Below are positions 13,200 to 23,800 of a DNA stretch of 64,000 bases, one piece after another. Source of the DNA: Diphasiastrum complanatum (taxonomy: Eukaryota; Streptophyta; Lycopodiopsida; Lycopodiales; Lycopodiaceae); NCBI GenBank assembly GCA_029204225.1, contig CM055095.1, positions 62,712,523-62,776,522 of the forward strand, in the 5' to 3' direction. The notes under the pieces were generated by a model that was given only the letters and a program-made list of their open reading frames with translations, was not told the origin of the DNA and did no database searches. Made by a program: the position numbers and the translations under genes. Position 1 is the first letter of the stretch. Each line of letters begins with the position of its first letter.

Positions 13200-14177
13200 C
13201 ATAGGATCAAAGATCATTTCAGGTGAGATGGTCTTTGTATTCTTGCTTTCTGAACATACAACTATTCCAACACCTACTGACTCATAGGAGGCCATTCTAT
13301 GCCATGAAATAAACGAGGCTGAGGAGGAGCAGCCAATAAATGAAGAAGAAGAAACAACACTCTCCTTGCAGCAAGCAACTAAGTCATCTCCAAAAAGTTG
13401 TGAGACAAACAAGACATCACTACAAATAAGGAGCCTCTCTCCAATCATCATCAATGGCAGAGAGTACATTTTTTTTCATGACTTACACTATATCCTCCAT
13501 CTGCGAGAGGACGAACTCTCAAGTGCTCTAATGAAATTGCATAATAGAGCCAATACTTATGATCACACAGTGATTGATGATAGATTCCAGAAGCTGTGTC
13601 TGAAAAATGAGGAGGCCACATGCGAAATGGCATTGCAAACATCTTGACAGAGCTCCAAAACATCGGTCCCCCTCCTGAGGTGACTCACCAAAAGCCACAA
13701 GAGTACAATTTCACTCAAATGGAGGGGAAGCAAGGAAGCATTAACCTGAGTGATACTGCATAAGCCAATGAGGGGACACAAGACATCGATGAGGGGACAC
13801 AGGACACCATCGAAACCGATCCTTATGCAACCAGAGCAAAGGGAGTGAGAAATGCCAGAGAGAGTGACTCCAAGGATGCTTCCTTGGCACACAACATATG
13901 ACACCTCCCGGAGCAGTACATCTACTGCATTAGCAAAAATTATAGTCCTAATGGAGATGAGGAGCTGCTAAAGTGCAAGTCATTGTCCAAACGTATTGAA
14001 CAGGCTGCAGTAGTAAATGATCTGAGCTCAGGCTTTGAGTCTAGGCTAGTGATTGGAGTAGCCACTGGTCCATTTTCCAAAGAATCGGATGCTCATATTC
14101 TGTCAAAGGAAATTTTGAAGCCTACTCTACTAACAAGTGAGAGAAAGGCTATTATGTACAAAAAGTTCAATGAATAA
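13200..14177 (+). pseudogene. Unrecognised coding remnant
   Basis: Two open blocks on the plus strand have protein-like composition. The first, within about 13300-13647, contains INGREYIFFHDLHYILHL followed by an acidic/polar stretch and ends in a stop. The second, about 13910-14177, contains EQYIYCISKNYSPNGDEEL, GFESRLVIGVATGPF and ends KKFNE-stop. Between them several stops break the frame. No family is recognised and no retroelement motif is seen, so it could be one broken gene or two exons of one gene. Confidence 0.35.
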
Positions 14178-14212
14178 AAATCTTTGCAGTTGTGTGTTTC
14201 AAAATTGTGTGT

Positions 14213-14283
14213 TGAAATTGGAATTGCTCATTATGATTGAAATTGAAATTGCTCATTATGATTGAAATTGACTGTTGCTCATC
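14213..14283 (+). repeat. Short tandem repeat, GAAATTGCTCATTATGATT type
   Basis: The unit containing GAAATTGCTCATTATGATT is repeated two to three times in a row, directly after the coding remnant and before the 67-bp repeat array. Confidence 0.75.
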
Positions 14284-14289
14284 AGAAAA

Positions 14290-14570
14290 GAGGTCACAGA
14301 GGGGCGTGAGAACTAACAATTTAACCAGGTCATAACCCCTCTATTTGTGCTCTTGCATGATCATGTAGGAGCATGAAAAGAGGGGTTTTGACCTGGTCAA
14401 ATTGCTGGTTCTCGCACTCCTCCGTGATCACGCAGGAGCACAAAAATTGGGGATCTGACCACGTCAAAGAGTCAGCTTTCACGCTCCTCCGTGATCACGT
14501 AGGTGCGCAAAAAATCTTGTGTTGGCCCGGTCAGAGGGCTTACTCTCGTGCTCCTCCATGATCAAATTCT
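14290..14570. repeat. 67-bp tandem repeat with central palindrome
   Basis: The hexamer TGATCA recurs at 14358, 14425, 14492 and 14559, an exact period of 67 bp. Each copy is centred on an imperfect palindrome of about 28 bp (left arm GTGCTCCTCCG, centre TGATCA, right arm CG-AGGAGCAC). The units also share a GACC-GGTCA type segment between palindromes. A partial copy seems to start near 14290. Confidence 0.85.
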
Positions 14571-15150
14571 AGATTACATACATTTGCACAACAGAATTTG
14601 CATTAGATGAATACGAAAAATTGGCCCTTAGGGCTTTTATTATATATGAACACTATAATTTTTTATGCATTTTCCAATTTACATTTTTCTAATTCTCATA
14701 GCCAACAATAAGTTGTTAAATTTACACAAGCTAGTTTGCACAATTACCACTTGTAAATGACTTTGAGGCCATGTTGTTGGATGTCACATGTGCCAAAAGC
14801 ATAGGTTATCTTATTCTAAGTCAAATTATTAACCTAGCTTTGGAAATGGTACCTTTGGGATATGTCCAAAGAGTGCATAGATAGGGTAGAGAAAAAGTAG
14901 GAGCTATAAATAGCATTTTTCTCATTGTTTTTAAATCTTGAGGCATTGTCCCTAAATAGGGTGGATCAAGTGGATTTGCAGGTACAGTACACAAGCAGCA
15001 GCAGGCCATACTTTCACATGTGTGAAGAGTTTTGGAGCTAATTCATGGAGTTCAAGCCAAGATAAGCTAGGAATCAATGCATTGATTAGTACTCTAGCTT
15101 CTAGATCTTGTTTGGATCTTAAGTAGGTGCTTTCTCCATCATTTCTAAGA
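14571..15150. other. No recognised gene
   Basis: AT-rich sequence. A TTTCACATGTGTGAAG near-palindrome lies at about 15013-15028, similar to LTR motifs elsewhere, so part may be a degraded LTR. Confidence 0.4.
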
Positions 15151-15483
15151 TCAGAATTTCTTCCTCAAATGTAATTTAGAAGTGACATCTTTGATGTCAT
15201 AGAGAGTTGCTAGGATGTCCCAAGCATCCTTAGCAGTCTGTGCAGATCGGATATGACTGATTTGGGAGTCTCTGATATTCAAAGTGATTAAGGCAAATGA
15301 CTTGTTATCTCGTTGTCTCCATTTGGTGATGCTAGTTGCATCAGCCTTTGGCTTGATTTTAGTACCATCAACTATGTCCCACAATTCCTTGGCTAGTAGA
15401 ATGACCTTCATCTTGAACTTCCAGAGATGGTGGTTGTCTCCATCGAGCTTGTCAATCAGAGAAGAACTAGAAGTAGAATCCAT
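15151..15483 (-). pseudogene. Copia gag N-terminus fragment
   Basis: The fragment starts MDSTSSSSLIDKLDGDN, continues with LWKFKMKVILLAKELWDIVDG and TAKDAWDILATLYDIKD. This is the gag pattern of copia elements (the LW...W...M start and the AKDAW segment). It stops after about 110 codons, before any zinc knuckle. The lineage differs from A, B and E, because the start of those gags is MSS or MAT. Confidence 0.8.
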
Positions 15484-15489
15484 TATGGT

Positions 15490-15822
15490 GTAGCTTTATG
15501 AGTCCAAGTCTACTTCTAGAGTGTTGACCCTAAGAAGAAAAATCTTTCAATGGTTGCAAAAGAATGAAGAGAGTCAATGAAAGCTTTGAATGATGAGCTA
15601 TCTTGCATTGATGAGAGTAGTAAGGAAGGGGAGCTTGTTCAAGTGATTCTTAATGGTTTGTTGGATAGCCATGCTAACATTTTACAATGTCTTTCATTTC
15701 AAAGAACTTTGCCAAGTTTGATGGATCTTCAAGATATCTTGATCAATGAAGAATATAGGCTTCAAGCAAGAGGTGGATGTTGGAAGATTGAGCCAATTCA
15801 TGCAAGATCCCATAGGGAAGAG
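15490..15822 (+). pseudogene. Internally deleted copia fragment (gag joined to RNase H scrap)
   Basis: The sequence matches element E gag (KALNDELSCID, ELVQVILNGLLDSHAN, QDILINEEYRLQA). At about 15785 it jumps to a scrap equivalent to E's RNase H segment (nucleotides for LSQFMQDP, out of frame) and then to a polypurine tract GGGAAGAGGGGG at about 15810-15821. A large internal deletion therefore left only the two ends. The fragment lies head to head with the minus gag fragment on its left. Confidence 0.7.
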
Positions 15823-16991
15823 GGGGTGAAAGAATGATAACTAGAAAAGAAATGAACACGAAAAGAAGGCGAACTCGAAAAGAAACGAACTCGAATGAAA
15901 AATGTTCATGTGCAACGAAATAAGCTATCTCCCTCTTTCCTCAAGCATGACTACGCCTATCAATCTCAAACAGAACATCAGTGATAGAAATAACGTTCAA
16001 TATGATTACGTGACCAAACATTAAGCATCAAAACATCAGACAATAAATTTGTCGCAAAGAGCTAGACAAATGATTTGTCATGAATTAGTCGTGTAGAGCT
16101 AGACTAATAATCAGTCGCAAATTATTCGCGATAAGCAGACAACCAGATTAAGCAATTAGAAAGTCAGACATAACGTAGAAAAGCATTGCATTATTGACAC
16201 AAATATGAACGTAGAACAAATAGAGCTGTAATCAAATTAAGTATAATGAAATATACAGGTCAATAATGCAGGTGAGCACAAAACAATAGCAGACGTAACA
16301 ACGTGCTTCACAAATCTAATTACACAATCTGTAAAGGTGATGAACCTATTACTGACAATACATCTGGAAGAAAAAATTAATGCGCAAAGGCATCTACAAT
16401 GTCTATCTCTGATTACAAGTGATGTTTCGTTCTATCTTCTGTTATATATTTGATACTGAAATGATATTCAATATATATACATAAGTTTCACATGTGTGCA
16501 GATGAAGAAGGTACAAAAGTGGTTGTGCTGTCTGTGGGAGATCGTGGGTGGATGTTGTTGTTGTCAAATCTGATTGCACAATGTATGGAATGAGCATGAG
16601 GAGGCCGTGACGTAGGGCTTCGCTAAAATTGACACTGATGAAAATGCAAAAATTGAGACATTCCGTCCAATGCCTTAGAAAACTGATTTTCAGGGTACCT
16701 TCGCCTTTCTATAAGGGCACCTTTGGCTATTGTAGGGAACCTTCGGCATTTGTAAGACAGTGTTACCTTTTTCGCTTGTGATATTTGCTTGTATCTATGC
16801 AGACTGTCGTTGTTCTGGAAGTGTCGTAAACACTTGGTTGCTCAGGATGGCCCGAAGGTGAAAAAGCGACAGTGTCGCATTTTTTTGCCTGTGGGTATTC
16901 CCGAGTAAAAATGCAGACTGTAGCGACAATCAGTTCAAATATGCAGACTGTGCGACAACATGAGTAAAAATGCAACAACATAAATGGAGGC
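15823..16991. other. Probable LTR remnant and unassigned sequence
   Basis: The left end follows a polypurine tract, so an LTR beginning TGAAAGAATG is expected, but no partner copy is present to define it. The phrase ATGCAGACTGT recurs three times between 16798 and 16950. No coding sequence is recognised. Confidence 0.4.
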
Positions 16992-17464
16992 TGTTGGGGG
17001 TATTCCCGACGAATTGTAAATAAATAAAATCGACCAATAGAATGTGTTGCGAGGGCATGACATCCTGCGCGTATAAGCCCATGGCCCAATGAGCACGCAA
17101 GCCTAAGTTGTAAATACAATAAAATAGACTTGGGCCTTTGTAATTAAAATAAAACATGAGGCCCAAAGTCAATTTCAAATTTAGAGTTTACTTTTTAGAG
17201 TTGGGTCCAATTTTGGACTCACATGAATCTTGTGAATTCCAATGTACTTTCTGTGGACCCTTGGATCAAGTTGGGTCCAAGATGAATGGATAGGATCAAT
17301 GTAAATATTAGTCAATAGGATTTTGGGGCAGGGGCCTTCCCCATTTATAAAAAGTAGGGAAATAACTAAAAGTAGCAGCTAAGCATAGTTAGGTGCCTAT
17401 CCAGTGAACTAACCCTTGTTGACAGGCGGGAGGGCTATTACTACATCGGATTGAAGACCCTACA
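16992..17464 (+). repeat. 5' LTR of gypsy element I
   Basis: The LTR begins TGTTGGGGGTATT and ends CCCTACA, followed after one base by a gypsy primer binding site. A TATA-like TTTATAAAAAG lies near 17343. The right end is well supported by the primer site. The left end is inferred from the TG start, because no second LTR copy of this element is in the window. Confidence 0.6.
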
Positions 17465-17465
17465 G

Positions 17466-17483
17466 TGGCGTCGTTGCCGGGGA
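17466..17483 (+). other. Primer binding site of gypsy I (Asp-tRNA type)
   Basis: TGGCGTCGTTGCCGGGGA matches the plant gypsy primer site complementary to Asp tRNA (TGGCGCCGTTGCCGGGGA) at all but one position. Confidence 0.88.
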
Positions 17484-18654
17484 TAGGTTTCCACTAACTG
17501 ATGTAGCTGCATTTTATCTATTTCTTGCTTTTTAGAGTAGTTTTAGGTAGATTTTTGGGAGTTTAGAATTAGTTTTCTGTGTTTTTTTGTGTTTGGACTG
17601 TTCACAGCTAGCGGAGGAGGTGTGAGAGGGTAGAGGAGGCCTTGAACAGCCTTTAAGGGCTTGAAATCCAAACCAACCAGCCAAAAAACCCAAAAAACAC
17701 ACCAATCTATATTTTGGAAGGAAAAATAGCCTAAAATCTCATCAAATTTTAATATCTCCAAAACCCATAAGAATTAACCCTTGCACGACTGGCAGCAGCT
17801 CCAAAGTACTGTCCCAAATCTGCATAGAAGCCTACGAGAGTTAGTTCCAAGCAGATTGCAAAAGTTAGAGAAAAATCTTAAAAAAGTAAAAAAAAAACCC
17901 TGAAAAAATCCAAAAAATACAAATCTTCACCAAAACTCTCGTAGAGTCCGCTGAAGTTCCATCTCAGTGAGACCAGGACATAGAGAAACTTGCGAGAGTT
18001 AGTTTGATATCTAAGTGCCTGTGCGAGAGTTCCCAGTGAAAAAAAGACGGGAAAGTACCAGTGAACCCTCGCAGACAGCAAAATTTTCAGTTCTAGTGGT
18101 CAAGAACTCTTGCAGAGGATTCTCAAGTTCCATATCAGTGAGACCAGGACACAGAAGAGCATGCAAGAATCACTAAAAAGTGAAGATCTAGCAAATCCTT
18201 CCAGTAAGAACTCTTGCAGACCCTCTCAATTGATTCAAAATGTCAATCTCCATTAGTGATGAAGCCTACGAGAGTTAGTATAGAGATTTGGTGAAGATCA
18301 AGCCCAAATAGTGGTTCTAGACCCTCGCATACAGTGAAATTTTCACTTAGTGCAAGAGTTAACTCTCACAAAGAATTCCATAGTGATCTCTGACCCAGAT
18401 TCAGCTACTATGGTCTTTGCAAGAGTCACTTCCCAAGGATTTGAGAGATATCAAGTTTTTTATCTACAAAAACAGCTAAAAAACCCTCACACAGCCAAGT
18501 CTCGCACAAAAGAACCCTCGCAGACTAGATCAGTGGAAAGATCTGCACTAGATCCAGCTACTGTCAAAATATCAGGTCAATCAGTGCAAGGAGTAAAAAG
18601 TTATCAAGGAAAAACCATCGTACAAGGCCTAAATTTTACTTCCGGCCGATCAGA
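17484..18654 (+). other. Repeat-rich leader of gypsy I
   Basis: Long untranslated leader between the primer site and gag. It contains many degenerate copies of two phrases: CTACGAGAGTTAGT (for example near 17831, 17990, 18264) and ACCCTCGCAGAC (near 18064, 18318, 18518). There is also a longer pair, AGTTCCATCTCAGTGAGACC (near 17955) and AGTTCCATATCAGTGAGACC (near 18129). Confidence 0.7.
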
Positions 18655-19215
18655 TTGATCAGATTCTTAAGATCCAGACTGCATCCCACTATACATGCAA
18701 GATCCAACTACTTTGGAACCCACCATCAGATGAATCTGAGATCTGGACAATCAGTAGCAAGAAGGATAGCAAATCAAGCACCACACCTTCCCAGATTAGC
18801 AGTTGCGCAACAAGAGGCAGAGCCGAAACCAGCGCCAATGGAATCAATGGGCCAACCCGTACATGTCGCTCCCTTGCAAGCAGTTTGGAGAGCACCACGG
18901 ATGGAAATACCAAAATACGACGGATCATCAGATTCCATCCACTTCTTCCAGATCTACGAGCAAGCTTGTGAAATCTACGGCGAACGGACACCTGCAGAAA
19001 AGTTGATGATGTTCCCTATGTCCTTATTAGCAGTGGCTCAGGATTGGTTTTTCAACCTATCAGAGGAAGAAAAATCTACCTGGGAAGCGGTTAAAGTGGC
19101 TCTTATCATGCGCTTTAAACCAAGGAAATTCCTAGAAGACCCGTTTCTCCTGCTGAGCAAAGTCAAGATGGGAAAATGAGAAAGGGTCAGGGACTATATT
19201 GAACGGGTCAAACAT
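18655..19215 (+). pseudogene. Gypsy I gag, interrupted
   Basis: The coding region includes MNLRSGQSVARR, then a Pro/Gln-rich linker, MEIPKYDGSSDSIHFFQIYE, AEKLMMFPMSLLAVAQDWFF and MRFKPRKF. This is a Ty3-type retrotransposon gag (the aDWff and RFkp motifs). A TGA at 19177-19179 breaks the frame, after which the same frame continues with RVRDYIERVKHL. The gag is then cut at about 19215 by the miniature element. No zinc knuckle or pol follows. Confidence 0.82.
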
Positions 19216-19219
19216 CTAC

Positions 19220-19499
19220 CCATTTGTGTTCCTAGAGTGTTGTGCAAGGGCTATAGCCTTGACACTTCCTAACACTCCCCCTCAAGGCATAGCCCTTTTT
19301 AGCTACACCCGCCTAGACCACACCCACAACCATGGCTTAGATACCATGTGAAAAGTTTTTACACTTGGTGTGTGTGGTCGGGCTAGGGATTGAATCTAGG
19401 GCCTCCCCCATTCCAGTGGAGTGCTCTACAATTGAGCTACCCGTCCATTTGTGTTCCTAGAGCGTTGTGCAAGGGCAATAGCCTTGACACTTTCTAATA
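19220..19499 (-). mobile_element. Miniature LTR-like element with tRNA-like Pol III promoter (TRIM or SINE)
   Basis: Read on the minus strand, the right repeat (19347-19499, about 153 bp) ends CTTTTCACA and is followed by TGGTATCTAAGCC (19334-19346), a near match to the Met-tRNA primer site. About 50 bp of interior follows, then a purine tract TTGAGGGGGAG (19275-19285) and a second repeat starting TGTTAGGAAGTGTC (19220-19274). The first 55 bp of the two repeats match closely; the left copy is cut off where gypsy gag resumes. The right repeat contains a tRNA-like segment with an A box (TAGCTCAATTG, 19429-19439) and a B box (GATTCAATCCC, 19386-19396) at tRNA spacing. This looks like a terminal-repeat retrotransposon in miniature, or a tRNA-derived SINE inserted in an LTR. 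Confidence 0.6.
19380..19442 (-). ncRNA. tRNA-like segment inside the miniature element's repeat
   Basis: The minus strand reads GGGTAGCTCAATTGTAGAGC, followed by an anticodon-arm-like stem and a 7-nt loop CTGGAAT (anticodon position GGA), a short variable region, then a T arm with TTCAATC. The acceptor stem is not recognisable and one D-loop G is missing, so this is a tRNA-derived promoter and not a functional tRNA. Confidence 0.6.
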
Positions 19500-19506
19500 G
19501 AGGGAG

Positions 19507-19975
19507 TGTGGAAGATTTCAACTAGTTTTGTTATTTTGGTCATATTTGTATATTTGGCAATTGAGGCCAATTTTCATATTAGACTTAGCGTTTGACTTTT
19601 CAAAGTTATATTAGTCTAAAAGCATTTGAATAGACACTTTTGGAAAGTGTGGAAAACTATAGAACATGAGTTTTGGAGAGATTCAATTTGAGTAGTAGTT
19701 ACATTGAATCTAGTCACAAAAATAGTAGGGTTTTTATTATGGAGAGAAACCAAAGTTTAAATTTAGGGTTACACCTGCTATAAAAGGATGTAACTCATGA
19801 GAAGAGAAGACATTCTCTCTCTCTTATCTCAATGCTCATGCTTATACATGGTTCTCTTTGGGTTCTACTTTTCATTGGTGCACTCTACTTGTGATATCTT
19901 GCAAATTTGTGTGTAGAATGCTTATTAAATGCTACTTTCATATCCACACGTGTGAAATAATGGAATCTCTGGTAA
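19507..19975 (+). repeat. Copia LTR, isolated
   Basis: A purine tract AGAGGGAG directly precedes TGTGGAAGATTTCAACTAG, which resembles the start of E's LTR (TGTGAAAAATTGTCAACTAG). It carries the CACACGTGTG palindrome at 19945-19954, as E's LTR does. The right end is uncertain because no primer site follows cleanly; instead GCTCTGTTACCA-type phrases appear on the opposite strand. A related inverted fragment is at 61961-62190. Confidence 0.6.
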
Positions 19976-20088
19976 TCGGATCGCTCTGTTACCACTGAGG
20001 AAAATCAATATTTCAAGTCGCTCTGTTACCACTGATGGAATCTTTGGATTCTTGGTCGAACGCTCTGATACAGGCGACGATTCCAATG

Positions 20089-20809
20089 TATAGCTCAGAT
20101 GGATCCGATTTGTCGGACAAAGCTACTACTTCAAACCACGATCAATCATCTTCCAAATAGCATATAGCTACTACTAATCTAACAATGAATTTATGAGAAA
20201 CAGATAATGTCTAATGACAGCAAAAATATATATATTGATAAATTGAACAAGCATCACGACATTCAGAGATTACACATTGAGCAGAAAAACTGTAACTTAT
20301 CTGTATTATCAAAATCGAGTATACATCAGTAATTTCTTCTGAGTCGTGTCTGTTTCCTAGATCAGCACGTCGGTGCAAGAGAGGCGTTCTCTCTCGTGAA
20401 TGAATTAGCTACTACTAACTCTCTATATCTTATTGTGTGTCTGTTGCTGCATGACACTATATGTCATCTTTCTAACTGACAAATTCTCTATATCATCTCT
20501 CACGCTGATCCAGCACATATACTTTGTTAGGTGAGATTACAAGATTTTGATTAGCTAAGTTTAATCTAAACATTCGTTTAACTACTTTTTGTTTAACGTT
20601 GCATGACGACGGTGGATCGTGATGGTTTGAAAACTTCACCGAGTAGCTGAGGTTCGATAGTTTGTCCATGCTCGGTAACTCGTCTTGGGTTGTGGATGCC
20701 CGATTTGTCGGTGTCATCCTCATCCGATATGTCGGCCTAGCCCAAAAACTATAAGGAGAGACAAAAAAATTCTAAAGCTTTGAAAAAGTAGAAACGCAAG
20801 GTTTCTTCA
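20089..20809 (-). repeat. Probable 3' LTR of copia G
   Basis: On the minus strand the purine tract GAGAGGGAGC ends at 20810 and the LTR would start TGAAGAAACC and end GAGCTATACA. Immediately to its left, on the same strand, are three phrases resembling the copia primer site (CTGTATCAGAGCG and two of GTGGTAACAGAGCG). They suggest that a second copy once began here. Without a full partner LTR the limits are approximate. Confidence 0.5.
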
Positions 20810-20859
20810 GCTCCCTCTCAAAACGGGTATTTTGTTGATTCCCAAGCTTGACCTTTGTC

Positions 20860-23800
20860 TCTCAAACATTGCCTTGTCTAGAGGCTTCTTGAAGATATCA
20901 GCTACCATCTACTTTGTCGCTATGAAGGTGGTCTTCAGCTCATCCTTCTCAACCAGATCCCTGATCAAGTGATACTTGATGACAATCTCTTTCATCAGAT
21001 GAATAGTAGATGTGTTGGCCATATACATGATCAACGGTTCATCGATGCTCTGTCCTAGCCCCCCTAGGCACTGTCTGAGCCATGTCATCTCATTAGCCAT
21101 TTAGGCTGCAGCAACATATTCTACCTCACACGATGATTGTCTGCTTTTTGCTAATCCAGATAACAATTGCATTGGCTGCTATGGTGCATCCTCTTTAGTC
21201 ACTTTTACTATCGTCTTTCAGGGATGCCCAGCTTGCATCGTTGTAGGATTCAATCTTGAATCCTGCATTTCGACAATAGCATAGGCCATAGTCCTTTGTG
21301 TTCTACAGGTATTGTAGGATCCTCTTGGCAATCTTCCAATGTGTAGGACCTGGATTGATATTGAATTGACTCAATCTGAACACTGCGTAAGCAATGTCGG
21401 GCTGCGTACTGTTTGCCAAGTACATCAAAGAGCCAATAAGCCTTTTGTACGGCTTATGCTCCATTGATTGTCATTTTGTATCATCTCTGGAATAGTCTTC
21501 AATTGTTAGCACTATGCTAGAAATCATTGGAGTATTTACTCCCTTGCAATCTGTCATGTCGAAATCATCAATGATCTTCTGAATGTACCTTGACTGATGC
21601 AGATACAATCTCCCAGCCTGAAGATCTCTATCGAGCTATAAACCTAGGTAGCATTTGGCTTCTCCTAGGTTCGATATTTCAAAGTGCCTCAAAATATCTG
21701 CCTTCACTTGTGCAATCAGGTTGTCGCTCCATGACAAAATCAATGTGTCATCTACATAGACACCGATTATGATGATTTTCCCGTTTATGACTTTCACATA
21801 AATGTTGTAGTCATCCATTAAAGGCTGGAAGCCCAAGGATCTAAGTGCGTGATCCTTCTTCTTGTACCATTGCCTAGTAGACTGTTTGAGTCCATAGATG
21901 CTTCTATGCATTCTACAGGCATAGTCAGCAAGTGACTTATAGGAAAAACCTGGTGGCTAGTCCATGTAGACTACTTCGTTGAGCCCGCCATGCAGAAATG
22001 TTGTCTTCTCATCTACGATGTGGATCTTCAGATCGTAGGTAGCAACTGCATATGCAAACAATATGTGTAGAGATGTGTGCTTCACAACAGGTGAAAAGGT
22101 CTCTGTATAGTCAACCATACTTCTATGAGAAGCCTTTTGCAACTAGCCTAGCTTTGTATCTTAGTTAATTGTTGTTTGGTCCATACTTATGCTTGTAGAC
22201 CCACTTACACTTGACAGTCTTTTTGTAAGCTTGTAGTGGCTCGAGATTCCACACTTCGTTTTGCTTCATGGAGCTCATCTCGTCTTCCATGGCCTTGTTC
22301 CATTTGTCCTTGTCTGGACTGTTGATCGCTTCTTCGTAAGTTTGTGGTTCACCACCGAATCCACAGAATTATTCTTGAGTAGAAGATGAGCTGTCAGGTA
22401 ATATCTGATTGGTGCTCTTCTTTGTCTTGCAGATCTCCTTGGAGATAATATAGGCTCAGCAACTACTTTGCCTTTGTCCTATCTATTAAAGTAGAGCTTC
22501 AATGTGTCACAAGAATTTTAGAAACTCTCGATATATCAGTCTGCTCATCATCTGCATTGTCACTCAGTCCATCTGAAATTTGAACATTTTCATTTGGATG
22601 CTCAGGGTCCGCTTCCTCTGTCGATGTGGGTAGGTTATAATACTGTCTATTGAGAGCTTCATAGTTGATTGGATCTTCCTCAGCCATTGTTCTTGTCTTG
22701 TCAAATCTGACATTTCTGATAGTCTTCACTTCATTGGTTTGAGACATTCATATTCTATAATATGCATAATGTATATAATAGCCAACCAAGAATCCTTGCT
22801 CCACCTTTTCGTCCAGGTTCTTCCTCTTCTTATCTAGTATGTGTGGATATGTTACACATCCGAATATTTGAACATGAGCTAGATGTGGAGTAGTGTGAAC
22901 AATGTTCGATTTGCCTATCCTGTTTAGCAGGTAGGTGGTTGTAGCTACTACTTTAGCCTATAACAATCTTGATGCCTTTGAGTAGGCCATCATGGATCTT
23001 GCAGCTTCCATGAGAGTTCAATTTTTTTTTCTCTGCTACACCATTATGTTGTGGTGTGTAGGTTGTTGTCTTCCTGTGAAGGATGCCTCGACTCTTACAA
23101 AAGTCGGTAAATCAGTTGAAGACATATTCTCCTCCTCTGTCAGTTCTGACCTACTTGACTTTCTTCTCCGTCCACTTCTCAGCCCAGTTCACATATTCTG
23201 TAAACTTGTCAAGAGCTTCAGATTTGTTGTGAATGAAGTAAATGATGGCAAACTTAGTATAATCATCAATAAAACTAATGTAGTATCTTAATCCTCCTAC
23301 AGAGAGTACATCAAAGGCTCCGCAAATGTCAAAGTGTATCAGCTCCAGAAGTTCCATCACTCTAAAGGAATCCTTCATGAAAGGTGTACGTGACATCTTC
23401 TCTTTGTTGCACACGTCACAAGGTGTCAGCTTTGCATTTTTTATGCTCACTCCTATGAATGAATTGTTTAGACTTTCTTTGTACAGTGCCACCGGGTTCA
23501 TGTGGCATAGTCTCATGTGCCATAGAATGTCTGTAGACTCACGGACTTGATGTTGCATGTTCTGTCGGTAGGCGTACCTTCAAGTGATACAAGTTTCCTC
23601 TTCATTGGCCTTGCGCGATGAGTGTACTGGTGCTGACGTCAATTACATTGCATGTCTAATCTATGAATGTCACATGCATGCCTGCATCTGCTATCTTTGC
23701 AACCGATAACAGACCTTTCTATAGTGTTGGCACATACAAGACATCATCTAGTCTTCTACCTTTGCCATTGGTGCTGAGCCAAAGTGTGTCACTGTCGCTC

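Noticed and set aside
14290-14570. CRISPR-like array (regular repeats)
   Set aside because: The whole 67-bp unit repeats, including the part between palindromes, so there are no unique spacers; the context is a plant nuclear genome.
19380-19442. Functional tRNA gene
   Set aside because: No acceptor stem, one D-loop base missing, mismatch in the T stem; it lies inside a repeat with LTR features.
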